Under the pieces are notes generated by a model, which did not search any database, was not told the origin of the DNA, and saw only the letters and a program-made list of their open reading frames with translations. Shown one piece after another: positions 1 through 8,740 of a stretch of DNA of 64,000 nucleotides. Both the position numbers and the translations under genes were made by a program. Source of the DNA: Metapseudomonas sp043392685 (GTDB lineage: Bacteria; Pseudomonadota; Gammaproteobacteria; Pseudomonadales; Pseudomonadaceae); assembly GCA_043392685.1 (NCBI GenBank), contig JBHZGM010000017.1. One strand, 5' to 3'. Numbering within the stretch: position 1 is the stretch's first letter; each line of letters begins with the position of its first letter.

Positions 1-2
1 GC

Positions 3-308
<306 letters not shown>

Positions 309-324
309 TCTCTGGCACCCCCAT

Positions 325-352
325 AAAAAACGCGGCCTCGGCCGCGTTTTTT
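325..352 (+). terminator. Rho-independent terminator after the aldehyde dehydrogenase
   Basis: A run of six A, a perfect 6-bp GC stem (CGCGGC/GCCGCG) with a CTCG loop, then six T. It can act on both strands but sits directly after the dehydrogenase stop. Confidence 0.9.
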
Positions 353-478
353 CATTCTCATGGGCAATGTTCCTGTAGGGGGGAATTCATTCGCCAAGCA
401 GGCCGAAGGGCTGCAATTGCGAACGCCTAGCTGGCCGGATGCCTCCCTCATCCGCACGCGGCCTGCCCCGGCCCCGCC

Positions 479-538
479 GTAGGAGCGAGCTCTGCTCGCG
501 AATGGCCCACGCACCGAATCGCGAGCAGAGCTCGCTAC
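479..538. repeat. REP-like inverted repeat (extragenic palindrome)
   Basis: Two near-complementary arms of about 21 bases (GTAGGAGCGAGCTCTGCTCG and its partner at 518-538) enclose a short spacer. The motif resembles the GAGCTCTGCTCGC extragenic repeats common in Pseudomonas. The 309-619 stretch has no gene: it holds the terminator at 325-352, a half-copy of the GAATTCATTCGC repeat at about 371-395, this palindrome, and a small CCCTCTCCCT/AGGGAGAGGG hairpin near 571-592 just downstream of the AraC gene. Confidence 0.75.
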
Positions 539-619
539 ATACTCTTGAACTCCGCGCGGAGGCATTAACCCTCTCCCTGAAGGGAGAGGGGGCGGTTTGT
601 GCCAAGACTTCCACAGGCC

Positions 620-1672
620 TCAGCGCTCATCCCCCCGCCACTGCCGCGGGCTCACGCCGAACCAGCGGCGGAAGGCACGGGAGAAGGCGCTGGTTTCGGA
701 ATAGCCGAGCAACGGCGCCAGTTCGGAGATGGGCCGCTGGCGCTGGCGCAGGTAATGCAGCGCCAGTTCGCGGCGGGTCTGTTCCACCAGTTGGCTGAAG
801 CTGAGGTTCTCTTCGCGCAGGCGGCGTTGCAGACCGGTCGGGGTCAGTTCCAGGCGCTCGGCGATCTGCTCCAGGCTGGGTTCGCCCAGGCTCAGAGCCA
901 GACGGATCTGCGTGCCCGCCGCCTCCAGCAGGCTCGGCTCGCCGCCCTGCTCGCCCAGGCGGCGGATCACATCCTGGAACAGGAACAGCAGATTGGGATC
1001 GGCCTCGGGCATCGGCTTGCCCTGCACGTCGCCCTTGGGCACCAGCAGAAAATTGCACGGCCGGCCGAACTGCACCGGCGCACCGAAGGCCTGGCTGTGC
1101 TCCTGCCAGCCCTCAGGGCGGTCATGCACGAAGGCCACCGCGCGCGGGGACCAGTCGCGGCCCAACACGTGGCGGATCAGGTTGAGCGCCATGCCCATGG
1201 TGAGCTCGGCGTCCTGGCGGCGGTCGAGGATCGCGCCGTGGCGAACCTGGTAGTCGAAGCGCAAGCACTCGCCGCAATCCACCAGGCGGATCAAGGTGCT
1301 GTGCTGGTGATAGGGAAAGGCCGCGGCAAAGTTTTTCAGCGCCTCTTCCAGGGTGTTCGAGAACAGCCCGACATAGCCCAGCAAGCCGAGGTCGCGGGGT
1401 TGGAACTGCTGGCCGTAGCGCAAGCCGAAATTGTCGCAACCGGATTGTCGCGCAGCCTCTTCCAGCACTTGGCAGTAGTTGGTCAGGGCCAGGCTCAGGG
1501 TCGGGTGCCGCAGTTGTTCCGGATCGATCCCGGCACGGCCGAAGATGCGGTCGAGGTCGCCGCCCTGATCCGTGATGAAACGGTCGAGACCACTGGCGGC
1601 AGCCGATAACACGCCGACGTTGCTGGTCATGTGCGCCTGCAGGCCGGCACTGGGGAACAGGGACTGGTTCAT
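620..1672 (-). CDS. AraC family transcriptional regulator (arabinose-binding-like N-terminus)
   Basis: About 350 residues. The N-terminal ~200 residues fit the arabinose-binding-like AraC domain also found in OruR-type regulators, and the last ~100 residues are a double helix-turn-helix ending in the usual GYSETSAFSRAFRRWFGVSP signature. The ATG at 1672 was chosen; a GTG at 1675 is directly adjacent. It lies between an aldehyde dehydrogenase and the ethanolamine permease, transcribed divergently from the permease, so it probably controls ethanolamine catabolism. In P. aeruginosa the known activator of these genes, EatR, is a sigma54 enhancer-binding protein, so an AraC protein here would be a different regulator type. 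The ligand is not visible from sequence. Confidence 0.88.
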   Translation of the reverse strand: MNQSLFPSAGLQAHMTSNVGVLSAAASGLDRFITDQGGDLDRIFGRAGIDPEQLRHPTLSLALTNYCQVLEEAARQSGCDNFGLRYGQQFQPRDLGLLGYVGLFSNTLEEALKNFAAAFPYHQHSTLIRLVDCGECLRFDYQVRHGAILDRRQDAELTMGMALNLIRHVLGRDWSPRAVAFVHDRPEGWQEHSQAFGAPVQFGRPCNFLLVPKGDVQGKPMPEADPNLLFLFQDVIRRLGEQGGEPSLLEAAGTQIRLALSLGEPSLEQIAERLELTPTGLQRRLREENLSFSQLVEQTRRELALHYLRQRQRPISELAPLLGYSETSAFSRAFRRWFGVSPRQWRGDER

Positions 1673-1970
1673 CACGGACTTCCAGGTCTTTTTTTGATCG
1701 CACGTTCAAGCAAAACCCATGCCCTTGCGCCGTACCTTGCAGGCATTGGCCGCAGCCCCCGCGCGCGGGCCATTGCCGGGCCAGATCCGTGCACGGTGGC
1801 GCTCCATGCACCGGGCCGGAGCAGGGGCCGTGGGGCGATGGGTAACAAAGCGACACAACTTGACCGCACAGGCCGCACATGGCGTTCCACGGTCAAGTCC
1901 TGCGCAGGGGCGCTGGATAAGATCGGACCTGGTCTTCCACCAACGACGCCCCCTGGGGCGAGGAGTCCCG

Positions 1971-3338
1971 ATGAGCACAACACAACTAAAACCAACGCTC
2001 GGCACCCTGCACCTCTGGGGCATCGCGGTCGGTCTGGTGATCTCAGGCGAATACTTCGGCTGGAGCTACGGCTGGGGCACGGCCGGCACCCTCGGCTTCC
2101 TGGTTACCGCCCTGCTGGTGGCCACCATGTACACCTGTTTCATCTTCAGCTTCACCGAACTGACCACCGCCATTCCCCACGCGGGCGGCCCCTTCGCCTA
2201 CAGCCGTCGCGCCTTCGGCGAAAAGGGCGGGCTGATCGCCGGCATCGCCACCCTGATCGAGTTTGTCTTCGCCCCGCCGGCCATCGCCATGGCCATCGGC
2301 GCCTACCTCAACGTGCAGTACCCGGAACTGGACCCGAAGCACGCCGCGGTGGGCGCCTATATCGTGTTCATGACCCTGAACATCCTCGGCGTCAGCATCG
2401 CCGCCACCTTCGAGCTGGTGGTCACCGTGCTGGCCGTGGCCGAGCTGCTGGTGTTCATGGGCGTGGTCGCGCCGGGCTTCAGCTTCTCCAACTTCGTCTT
2501 CAACGGCTGGGCCGGCTCCGATGAGTTCGGCAGCCAGGCCATCTCCGGCATCTTCGCCGCCATTCCCTTCGCCATCTGGTTCTTCCTCGCCATCGAGGGC
2601 GCGGCCATGGCGGCCGAAGAAGCAAAGGATCCGAAGCGCACCATCCCGCGTGCCTACATCGCCGGCATCCTCACCCTGGTATTCCTGGCCATCGGCGTGA
2701 TGATCATGGCCGGAGGCGTGGGCGACTGGCGCGAACTGTCGAATATCAACGACCCGCTGCCGCAGGCCATGAAGGCCGTGGTCGGCAACGACTCCACCTG
2801 GATGCACATGCTGGTGTGGATCGGCCTGTTCGGCCTGGTGGCCAGCTTCCACGGCATCATCCTCGGCTACTCGCGCCAGTTCTTCGCCCTGGCCCGCGCC
2901 GGCTACCTGCCGCGCAGCCTGGCCAGGCTGTCGCGCTTCCAGACGCCGCACCGCGCCATCATCGCCGGCGGCGTGGTGGGCATCGCCGCCATCTACAGCG
3001 ACGGCCTGGTGAACCTGCAGGGCATGAGCCTGACCGCCGCGATGATCACCATGAGCGTGTTCGGCGCCATCGTGATGTACATCATCAGCATGCTCAGCCT
3101 GTTCAAGCTGCGCGCGAGCGAACCGCACCTGGAGCGCACCTTCCGCGCGCCGGGCTATCCGGTGGTGCCCGCCATCGCCCTGGTGCTGGCCGTGGTCTGC
3201 CTGCTGGCGATGGCCTGGTTCAACACCTTGATCGGTTTCATCTTCCTTGGCTTCATGGCGGCGGGGTATATCTACTTCCAGTTCACCGCCCACCATCGCG
3301 CCGGTGCCCCGGCCGATGCCCTGCTGAACCGCGCCTGA
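1971..3338 (+). CDS. eat: Ethanolamine permease (APC superfamily)
   Basis: 455 residues with about twelve hydrophobic segments, belonging to the amino acid-polyamine-organocation family. It should import ethanolamine across the inner membrane for cleavage by EutBC. The start is set by an AGGAG ribosome site five bases before the ATG at 1971; upstream in-frame codons lack such a site. A conserved GGPFAYSRRAFGEKGG stretch after the third helix and the IEGAAMAAEEAKDP segment are typical of this permease subfamily. The next gene, eutB, begins 108 bases downstream on the same strand, and the regulator upstream is divergent, giving a permease-eutB-eutC transcription unit. Confidence 0.93.
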   Translation: MSTTQLKPTLGTLHLWGIAVGLVISGEYFGWSYGWGTAGTLGFLVTALLVATMYTCFIFSFTELTTAIPHAGGPFAYSRRAFGEKGGLIAGIATLIEFVFAPPAIAMAIGAYLNVQYPELDPKHAAVGAYIVFMTLNILGVSIAATFELVVTVLAVAELLVFMGVVAPGFSFSNFVFNGWAGSDEFGSQAISGIFAAIPFAIWFFLAIEGAAMAAEEAKDPKRTIPRAYIAGILTLVFLAIGVMIMAGGVGDWRELSNINDPLPQAMKAVVGNDSTWMHMLVWIGLFGLVASFHGIILGYSRQFFALARAGYLPRSLARLSRFQTPHRAIIAGGVVGIAAIYSDGLVNLQGMSLTAAMITMSVFGAIVMYIISMLSLFKLRASEPHLERTFRAPGYPVVPAIALVLAVVCLLAMAWFNTLIGFIFLGFMAAGYIYFQFTAHHRAGAPADALLNRA

Positions 3339-3446
3339 GTCAGGCGAAGAAGGCCCAGCAACGATGGATAGAAAGCGCTATCCACCCCACGGGTTGCGCT
3401 CGACCCAGGAGCGTGGCCCGGGGCACCTCACCAAGGAGAGCTTCGA

Positions 3447-4841
3447 GTGAGCAGTTTTTCCCACAGCGTCGGCGGTGAAACCTGGCGCTTCGACAGCCTC
3501 AAGGACGTCATGGCCAAGGCCAGCCCGGCACGCTCCGGCGACTACCTCGCCGGTGTAGCCGCCACCAGCGACGGCGAGCGCGTCGCCGCGCAGATGACCC
3601 TGGCCGACATCCCTCTGAAGCACTTCCTCGACGAGGCGCTGATTCCCTACGAGGAAGACGAGGTCACGCGGCTGATCATCGACAGCCACGACCGTGCCGC
3701 CTTCGATCCGGTCAGCCACCTCACCGTCGGCGGCTTCCGCGACTGGCTGCTCAGCGAGCATGCCGACGAAACCAGCCTGCGCGCCCTGGCCAAGGGCCTG
3801 ACGCCGGAGATGGCCGCGGCGGTGTCGAAGATCATGCGCGTGCAGGACCTGGTGCTGGTGGCGCAGAAGATCCGCGTCATCACCCGCTTCCGCAACACCA
3901 TGGGCCTGCGTGGCCGGCTCTCGACCCGCCTGCAACCCAACCACCCCACGGACGACCCCGCCGGCATCGCCGCGAGCATTCTCGACGGCCTGCTCTATGG
4001 CAACGGCGACGCCATGCTCGGCATCAACCCGGCCACCGACAGCATTGCCTCCATCTGCGCGATGCTGGAAATGCTCGATGCGATCATCCAGCGCTACGAG
4101 ATTCCCACCCAGGCCTGCGTGCTGACCCACGTCACCACTTCCATCGCCGCCATCGAGCGTGGCGTGCCGCTGGACCTGGTGTTCCAGTCCATCGCCGGCA
4201 CCGAGGCGGCCAACGCCAGCTTCGGCATCAGCCTGAAGATTCTCCAGGAAGGCTATGAAGCCGGCTTGTCGCAGAAGCGCGGCACCCTGGGCAACAACCT
4301 GATGTACTTCGAAACCGGCCAGGGCAGCGCGCTATCGGCCAACGCCCACCACGGCGTCGACCAGCAGACCTGCGAAACCCGGGCCTATGCGGTTGCCCGG
4401 CACTTCAACCCGTTCCTGGTGAATACCGTGGTGGGCTTCATCGGCCCGGAGTACCTCTACAACGGCAAGCAGATCATCCGCGCCGGCCTGGAGGACCACT
4501 TCTGCGCCAAGCTGCTGGGCGTGCCCATGGGCTGCGACATCTGCTACACCAACCACGCCGAAGCCGACCAGGACGACATGGATACCCTGCTGACCCTGCT
4601 TGGCGTGGCCGGGATCAACTTCATCATGGGCATCCCCGGCTCCGACGACGTGATGCTCAACTACCAGACCACCTCCTTCCATGACGCTCTCTACGCCCGC
4701 CAGAGCCTGGGCCTGAAGCCGGCGCCGGAGTTCGAGGCCTGGCTGGAGCGCATGGGCATCCTGGTGCAGAGCGATGGCCGGGTCATGCTCGGCGACCAGC
4801 TGCCGCCCGCCTTCCGCCAGGCCATCGCACGACTGGCCTGA
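3447..4841 (+). CDS. eutB: Ethanolamine ammonia-lyase large subunit
   Basis: 464 residues, the usual EutB length. This is the catalytic subunit of the adenosylcobalamin-dependent enzyme that converts ethanolamine to acetaldehyde and ammonia in the cytoplasm. Nearly the whole protein is the conserved TIM-barrel, including the NRGLR-equivalent segment MGLRGRLSTRLQPNHPTDD and the C-terminal LLGVPMGCDICYTNH stretch. The start is a GTG at 3447 preceded by AAGGAGAG. eutC begins 16 bases after the stop. There is no carboxysome (microcompartment) shell gene in view, as expected for the short Pseudomonas eut set. Confidence 0.97.
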   Translation: MSSFSHSVGGETWRFDSLKDVMAKASPARSGDYLAGVAATSDGERVAAQMTLADIPLKHFLDEALIPYEEDEVTRLIIDSHDRAAFDPVSHLTVGGFRDWLLSEHADETSLRALAKGLTPEMAAAVSKIMRVQDLVLVAQKIRVITRFRNTMGLRGRLSTRLQPNHPTDDPAGIAASILDGLLYGNGDAMLGINPATDSIASICAMLEMLDAIIQRYEIPTQACVLTHVTTSIAAIERGVPLDLVFQSIAGTEAANASFGISLKILQEGYEAGLSQKRGTLGNNLMYFETGQGSALSANAHHGVDQQTCETRAYAVARHFNPFLVNTVVGFIGPEYLYNGKQIIRAGLEDHFCAKLLGVPMGCDICYTNHAEADQDDMDTLLTLLGVAGINFIMGIPGSDDVMLNYQTTSFHDALYARQSLGLKPAPEFEAWLERMGILVQSDGRVMLGDQLPPAFRQAIARLA

Positions 4842-4857
4842 CCCCGAGGAGAGATGC

Positions 4858-5691
4858 ATGAAAACTCCACGCCCCATCTCCGGCCACACCGCCAACCCCT
4901 GGGAAGAACTGCGCCGCCTGACCCCGGCACGCATCGCCCTGGGCCGCGCCGGCATCAGCCTGCCCACCCATGCCCAGTTGAACTTCCAGTACGCCCACGC
5001 CCAGGCGCGAGACGCGGTACACCTGCCGTTCGACCACGCCGGCCTCAGTGCCGCGCTGGCCGAACGCGGCCGCGACAGCCTGCTGCTGCACAGCGCGGCG
5101 GCGGACCGCGACACCTACCTGCAACGCCCGGACCTCGGCCGGCGCCTGGATGCCGCCTCGCGGGAACAGCTGCGGGAGTACGCGCGGGCCAATCCCGGCG
5201 GCTACGACCTCGCGGTGGTGGTGGCCGACGGCCTGTCCGCCCTGGCGGTGCAGCGCCACAGCCTGCCCTTTCTCGAACGCATGGAAGAACAGGCCCTGGC
5301 CGAAGGCTGGTCGCTCTCGCCCGTGGTGCTGGTGCAACAGGGGCGCGTGGCGGTGGCCGACGAGATCGGCGAACTGCTCGGCGCGAAGATGGTGGTGATC
5401 CTGATCGGCGAACGCCCCGGCCTCAGCTCACCAGACAGCCTCGGCCTGTACTTCACCTGGGCGCCGAAGGTGGGCCTCACCGATGCCTATCGCAACTGCA
5501 TCTCCAACGTGCGACTGGAAGGCCTCAGCTACGGCATGGCGGCCCATCGCCTGCTCTACCTGATGCGTGAAGCCTGCCGCCGCCAGCTCTCCGGGGTGAA
5601 CCTGAAGGACGAAGCCGAAGTACCGAGCCTTTCCGGCGAGCCGGACCGCGCCCTGGCCGGCAACTTCCTGCTGGCGACCGACCACCACTGA
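4858..5691 (+). CDS. eutC: Ethanolamine ammonia-lyase small subunit
   Basis: 277 residues, matching EutC, which with EutB forms the B12-binding interface of ethanolamine ammonia-lyase. The correct start is the ATG at 4858 (MKTPRPISG...), placed after GAGGAGAG; an ATG four bases upstream at 4854 is out of frame. Recognisable conserved parts are the LTPARIALGRAGISLPTHAQL segment near the N-terminus and the VADGLSALAVQRH and LIGERPGLSSPDSLGLYFTW stretches further on. It is immediately downstream of eutB and is the last gene of the cluster. Confidence 0.96.
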   Translation: MKTPRPISGHTANPWEELRRLTPARIALGRAGISLPTHAQLNFQYAHAQARDAVHLPFDHAGLSAALAERGRDSLLLHSAAADRDTYLQRPDLGRRLDAASREQLREYARANPGGYDLAVVVADGLSALAVQRHSLPFLERMEEQALAEGWSLSPVVLVQQGRVAVADEIGELLGAKMVVILIGERPGLSSPDSLGLYFTWAPKVGLTDAYRNCISNVRLEGLSYGMAAHRLLYLMREACRRQLSGVNLKDEAEVPSLSGEPDRALAGNFLLATDHH

Positions 5692-5911
5692 CTTTTCCGC
5701 AGCCGGCGCTGCGCTCGAACCACGCGCCTTCATCGAATCCCCGCCGGCAAGCAGCCGCCCTCGTGACGGCACCAGCAGTCACGAGGCGACCAGCCAGTCA
5801 AACGCTTGTTTGGATTGCGCTTTCCACATTGTCTGATGCAGCATCGACCGCGCTGGCTGGCACAGCCCCTGCATTGCCATTCACGTCAATCCACAGATAC
5901 CGAGGCCCACC

Positions 5912-6370
5912 ATGCGCATCGTCCAAGCCACCCTGGAGCACCTGGACCTGCTTACGCCGCTGTTCGTGAAGTATCGTGAGTTCTACGGTGAACTGCCGTT
6001 CCCGGAGTCTTCGAAGAAGTTTCTGGAAAAGCGCCTGAGCCGCAAGGAGTCGGTGATCTACCTGGCCTTCGCGGATGACGACGACACCCGCCTGCTGGGC
6101 TTCTGCCAGCTCTACCCGAGCTTCTCCTCACTGGCCCTCAAGCGTGTGTGGATCCTCAACGACATCTATGTCGCCGAGGACGCCCGCCGCCAGCTGGTGG
6201 CCGACCGCCTGCTGCAGACCGCGAAGAAGTTGGCGCGGGAAACCAATGCCGTGCGCATGCGCGTGTCCTCCAGCGTGAGCAACGAAGTGGCGCACAAGGT
6301 GTACGAATCCATCGGTTTCCACGAAGACACCGAGTTCAAGAACTACATCCTGCCGATCAACAGCGACTGA
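5912..6370 (+). CDS. GNAT family N-acetyltransferase
   Basis: 152 residues with the GNAT fold: an N-terminal MRIVQATLEHLD strand-helix, a central RVWILNDIYVAEDARRQLV segment that corresponds to the acetyl-CoA-binding motif A (with a non-canonical ARRQLVA in place of the usual RxxGxG/A), and a C-terminal KVYESIGF motif B. It should transfer an acetyl group from acetyl-CoA to an amine; the substrate cannot be read from sequence. It stands alone between eutC and the DedA gene. An acetyltransferase occupies the same place after eutBC in P. aeruginosa. Confidence 0.9.
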   Translation: MRIVQATLEHLDLLTPLFVKYREFYGELPFPESSKKFLEKRLSRKESVIYLAFADDDDTRLLGFCQLYPSFSSLALKRVWILNDIYVAEDARRQLVADRLLQTAKKLARETNAVRMRVSSSVSNEVAHKVYESIGFHEDTEFKNYILPINSD

Positions 6371-6570
6371 ACCCGCTGCCAGGGCCCGGCCAGCGAGCCG
6401 GGCTCTGCCCACTCCCCTTCCCTCGCAATCTGATCCGCGAAATCACTCGCAACAGATGCAGTCCTCGTGCCGTCCGCAATTCGGACAACCGCTCGCCGTT
6501 GCCGGGAAACTTCCCCCTATAATGCGCCGATAAACGCCCTCACCCGCCGCAGCCACTCACAAGGCGTCTC

Positions 6571-7227
6571 ATGGATTTCAACCCGATCGACCTCATCCTG
6601 CACCTGGACCAATACCTCAACCTGCTGGTCACCAACTACGGAACCTGGATCTACGCCATCCTCTTCCTGGTCATCTTCTGCGAGACGGGCCTGGTGGTAA
6701 CGCCCTTCCTGCCCGGCGACTCCCTGCTCTTCATCGCCGGCGCCGTCTGCGCCACCGGCGGCATGGACCCGTGGCTGCTGGGCGGCCTGCTGATGCTCGC
6801 CGCCATCAGCGGCGACAGCACCAACTACCTGATCGGACGCACCGCAGGCGAGCGCCTGTTCAGCAACCCGGACTCGAAAATCTTCCGCCGCGACTACCTG
6901 CAGCGCACCCACGAGTTCTACGACCGCCACGGCGGCAAGACCGTGACCATGGCGCGCTTCCTGCCCATCGTGCGGACCTTCGCCCCCTTCGTCGCCGGCG
7001 TGGGCCGCATGCCCTACCCCCGCTTCCTGGCCTTCAGCGTGCTCGGCACCATCCTCTGGGTGGGCGGCCTTGTGACCCTCGGCTTCTTCTTCGGCAACGT
7101 GCCCTTCATCAAGCAGAACCTCTCGCTGATGGTGATCGCGATCATTGGCGTATCCCTGCTGCCGATGGCCATCGGCTTCGCCCGAAGCCACTTTCGTACC
7201 GCCAAGAGCGCCGAGCACTCGAGCTGA
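6571..7227 (+). CDS. DedA family membrane protein
   Basis: 218 residues with several hydrophobic segments and the DedA/SNARE-associated signatures: FCETGLVVTPFLPGDSLLF near residues 35-53, an ISGDSTNYLIGR stretch, and the conserved FLPIVRTFAPFVAGVGRM motif with the essential arginine. DedA proteins act in the inner membrane in lipid-carrier recycling, membrane homeostasis and proton-motive-force maintenance. The ATG at 6571 follows a weak AAGGCG site. The MtfA gene begins 10 bases downstream, so they may be co-transcribed. Confidence 0.93.
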   Translation: MDFNPIDLILHLDQYLNLLVTNYGTWIYAILFLVIFCETGLVVTPFLPGDSLLFIAGAVCATGGMDPWLLGGLLMLAAISGDSTNYLIGRTAGERLFSNPDSKIFRRDYLQRTHEFYDRHGGKTVTMARFLPIVRTFAPFVAGVGRMPYPRFLAFSVLGTILWVGGLVTLGFFFGNVPFIKQNLSLMVIAIIGVSLLPMAIGFARSHFRTAKSAEHSS

Positions 7228-7237
7228 TCCGCGCCCC

Positions 7238-8056
7238 ATGTGGTCCTATCGCAGCTGGCGCCGTCGGCGCATCCTCGCCCGCAATCCGGTCACAGCCCAG
7301 CAATGGGCGGTGGTGCAACACCGCCTGCCGATCCTCGACGGCCTGGACGAAGCGGAGAACCAGCGCCTGCGCGAGCGCAGCGTGCTCTTCCTGCATGAAA
7401 AGCGCATTACCGCCCTGCCCGGCGTCGAGCTCACCCACGAGGACCGCCTGACCCTCGCCGCGCAGGCCCAGCTGCCCCTGCTGCACCTGCCCGACCTCAA
7501 CTGGTACCAGGGCTTCCATGAACTGGTGCTCTATCCCGACGACTTCATCAGCCCCCAGCGCCACCGCGACGCGGCGGGCGTGGAGCACGAATTCGACGAC
7601 GAGCGCAGCGGCGAATCCTGGCAGTACGGCCCGGTGATCCTCGCCTGGCCCGGCGTGACGGCCAGCGGTGGCTGGGATGGCTACAACCTGGTGATCCACG
7701 AGCTGGCACACAAGCTCGACATGCTCAACGGCTCGCCCAACGGCCTGCCGCCGCTGCACCGCGACATGCGCCAGTCCGACTGGGCGCTGGCCATGAAGAC
7801 CGCCTTCGACTCACTGAATGCCCAGCTCGACCGCGACCCGGACGCCGAAACGCCGATCGATCCCTACGCGGCCGAAGACCCGGCGGAATTCTTCGCCGTT
7901 GCCAGCGAGTACTTCTTCACCGCACCGGACTTGCTGGACCAGGCTTTTCCCGCTGTCTACCGCCAGCTCCAGGCCTTCTACCGCCAGGATCCGCTGGGCC
8001 GTCTCAAGCACTTGCAGGACACCCATCCCGACTATCGCGACGCGACCAATGGATGA
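7238..8056 (+). CDS. mtfA: M90 zinc-dependent metallopeptidase, MtfA family
   Basis: 272 residues. The HELAH zinc-binding motif is at about residues 154-158 (VIHELAHKLDMLNG), with a third-ligand glutamate likely in the downstream DPAEFFAVASEYFF segment. MtfA in E. coli is a cytosolic peptidase that binds the repressor Mlc and influences glucose phosphotransferase expression; here only the peptidase family can be stated. The start ATG at 7238 is 11 bases after the DedA stop. Length and the N-terminal WRRRRILARNPV stretch match the family. Confidence 0.92.
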   Translation: MWSYRSWRRRRILARNPVTAQQWAVVQHRLPILDGLDEAENQRLRERSVLFLHEKRITALPGVELTHEDRLTLAAQAQLPLLHLPDLNWYQGFHELVLYPDDFISPQRHRDAAGVEHEFDDERSGESWQYGPVILAWPGVTASGGWDGYNLVIHELAHKLDMLNGSPNGLPPLHRDMRQSDWALAMKTAFDSLNAQLDRDPDAETPIDPYAAEDPAEFFAVASEYFFTAPDLLDQAFPAVYRQLQAFYRQDPLGRLKHLQDTHPDYRDATNG

Positions 8057-8134
8057 GCACAACTGCGTGGCATCGGCCCTGGAATGTGCCTATAATCGCG
8101 CCCACTTTTTTGGCCTACCCCCAGGGAGTTGACC

Positions 8135-8662
8135 ATGAGCTACAGCAAGATCCCGGCTGGCAAAGACCTGCCGAACGACATCTACGTCGCCATCGAAATC
8201 CCGGCCAACCACGCGCCGATCAAATACGAAATCGACAAGGACAGCGACTGCCTGTTCGTCGATCGCTTCATGGCCACCCCGATGTTCTACCCGGCCAACT
8301 ACGGCTACATCCCCAACACCCTGGCTGACGACGGCGATCCCTTGGACGTGCTGGTCGTCACCCCCTACCCGGTCGCCCCGGGTGCCGTGATCCGCGCCCG
8401 TCCGGTCGGCGTCCTGCACATGACCGACGAAGCTGGTGGCGACGCCAAACTGCTGGCCGTTCCCCACGACAAACTGAGCGTCCTCTACAAGGACGTGAAG
8501 GAATACACCGACCTGCCGGCCCTGCTGCTGGAGCAGATCAAGCACTTCTTCGAGAACTACAAGGACCTCGAAAAAGGCAAGTGGGTGAAAGTAGAAGGCT
8601 GGGGCAACGCTGACGAAGCCCGTGCCGAAATCACTAAAGCGGTTGCGGCTTACCAAAAGTAA
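8135..8662 (+). CDS. ppa: Inorganic pyrophosphatase
   Basis: 175 residues, the standard length of the Pseudomonas family I enzyme that hydrolyses pyrophosphate to phosphate in the cytoplasm. The metal-binding signature DDGDPLDVLV is at residues 65-74. The ATG at 8135 follows an AGGGAG site; a TTG two codons upstream is in frame but less likely. Ppa is essential and expected to be highly expressed. It closes the core block that starts at the eut genes, and is followed by a strong terminator, after which the gene content switches to a valine-degradation operon on the other strand. Confidence 0.97.
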   Translation: MSYSKIPAGKDLPNDIYVAIEIPANHAPIKYEIDKDSDCLFVDRFMATPMFYPANYGYIPNTLADDGDPLDVLVVTPYPVAPGAVIRARPVGVLHMTDEAGGDAKLLAVPHDKLSVLYKDVKEYTDLPALLLEQIKHFFENYKDLEKGKWVKVEGWGNADEARAEITKAVAAYQK

Positions 8663-8680
8663 GTCCCGACCTCTCATGAA

Positions 8681-8705
8681 AAGCCGGCCACAAGCCGGCT
8701 TTTTT
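8681..8705 (+). terminator. Rho-independent terminator after ppa
   Basis: An 8-bp perfect stem (AAGCCGGC/GCCGGCTT) with a CACAA loop, followed by a run of T. It lies 18 bases after the ppa stop and faces the convergent acyl-CoA dehydrogenase gene. Confidence 0.88.
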
Positions 8706-8740
8706 ATTTCTGGTATCAGGCGGCATACGCCGCCTGACAC

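Noticed and set aside
599..1609. 336-codon plus-strand open frame over the AraC gene
   Set aside because: It is the mirror of the AraC coding region in GC-rich DNA; no family resemblance, and the minus-strand protein has clear AraC signatures.
1676..1970. Sigma54 promoter upstream of the ethanolamine permease
   Set aside because: No GG-N10-GC site with flanking consensus was seen in the gap.
2043..3296. 417-codon minus-strand frame over the ethanolamine permease
   Set aside because: Histidine- and glycine-rich composition typical of antisense frames in high-GC coding DNA; the plus-strand permease is certain.
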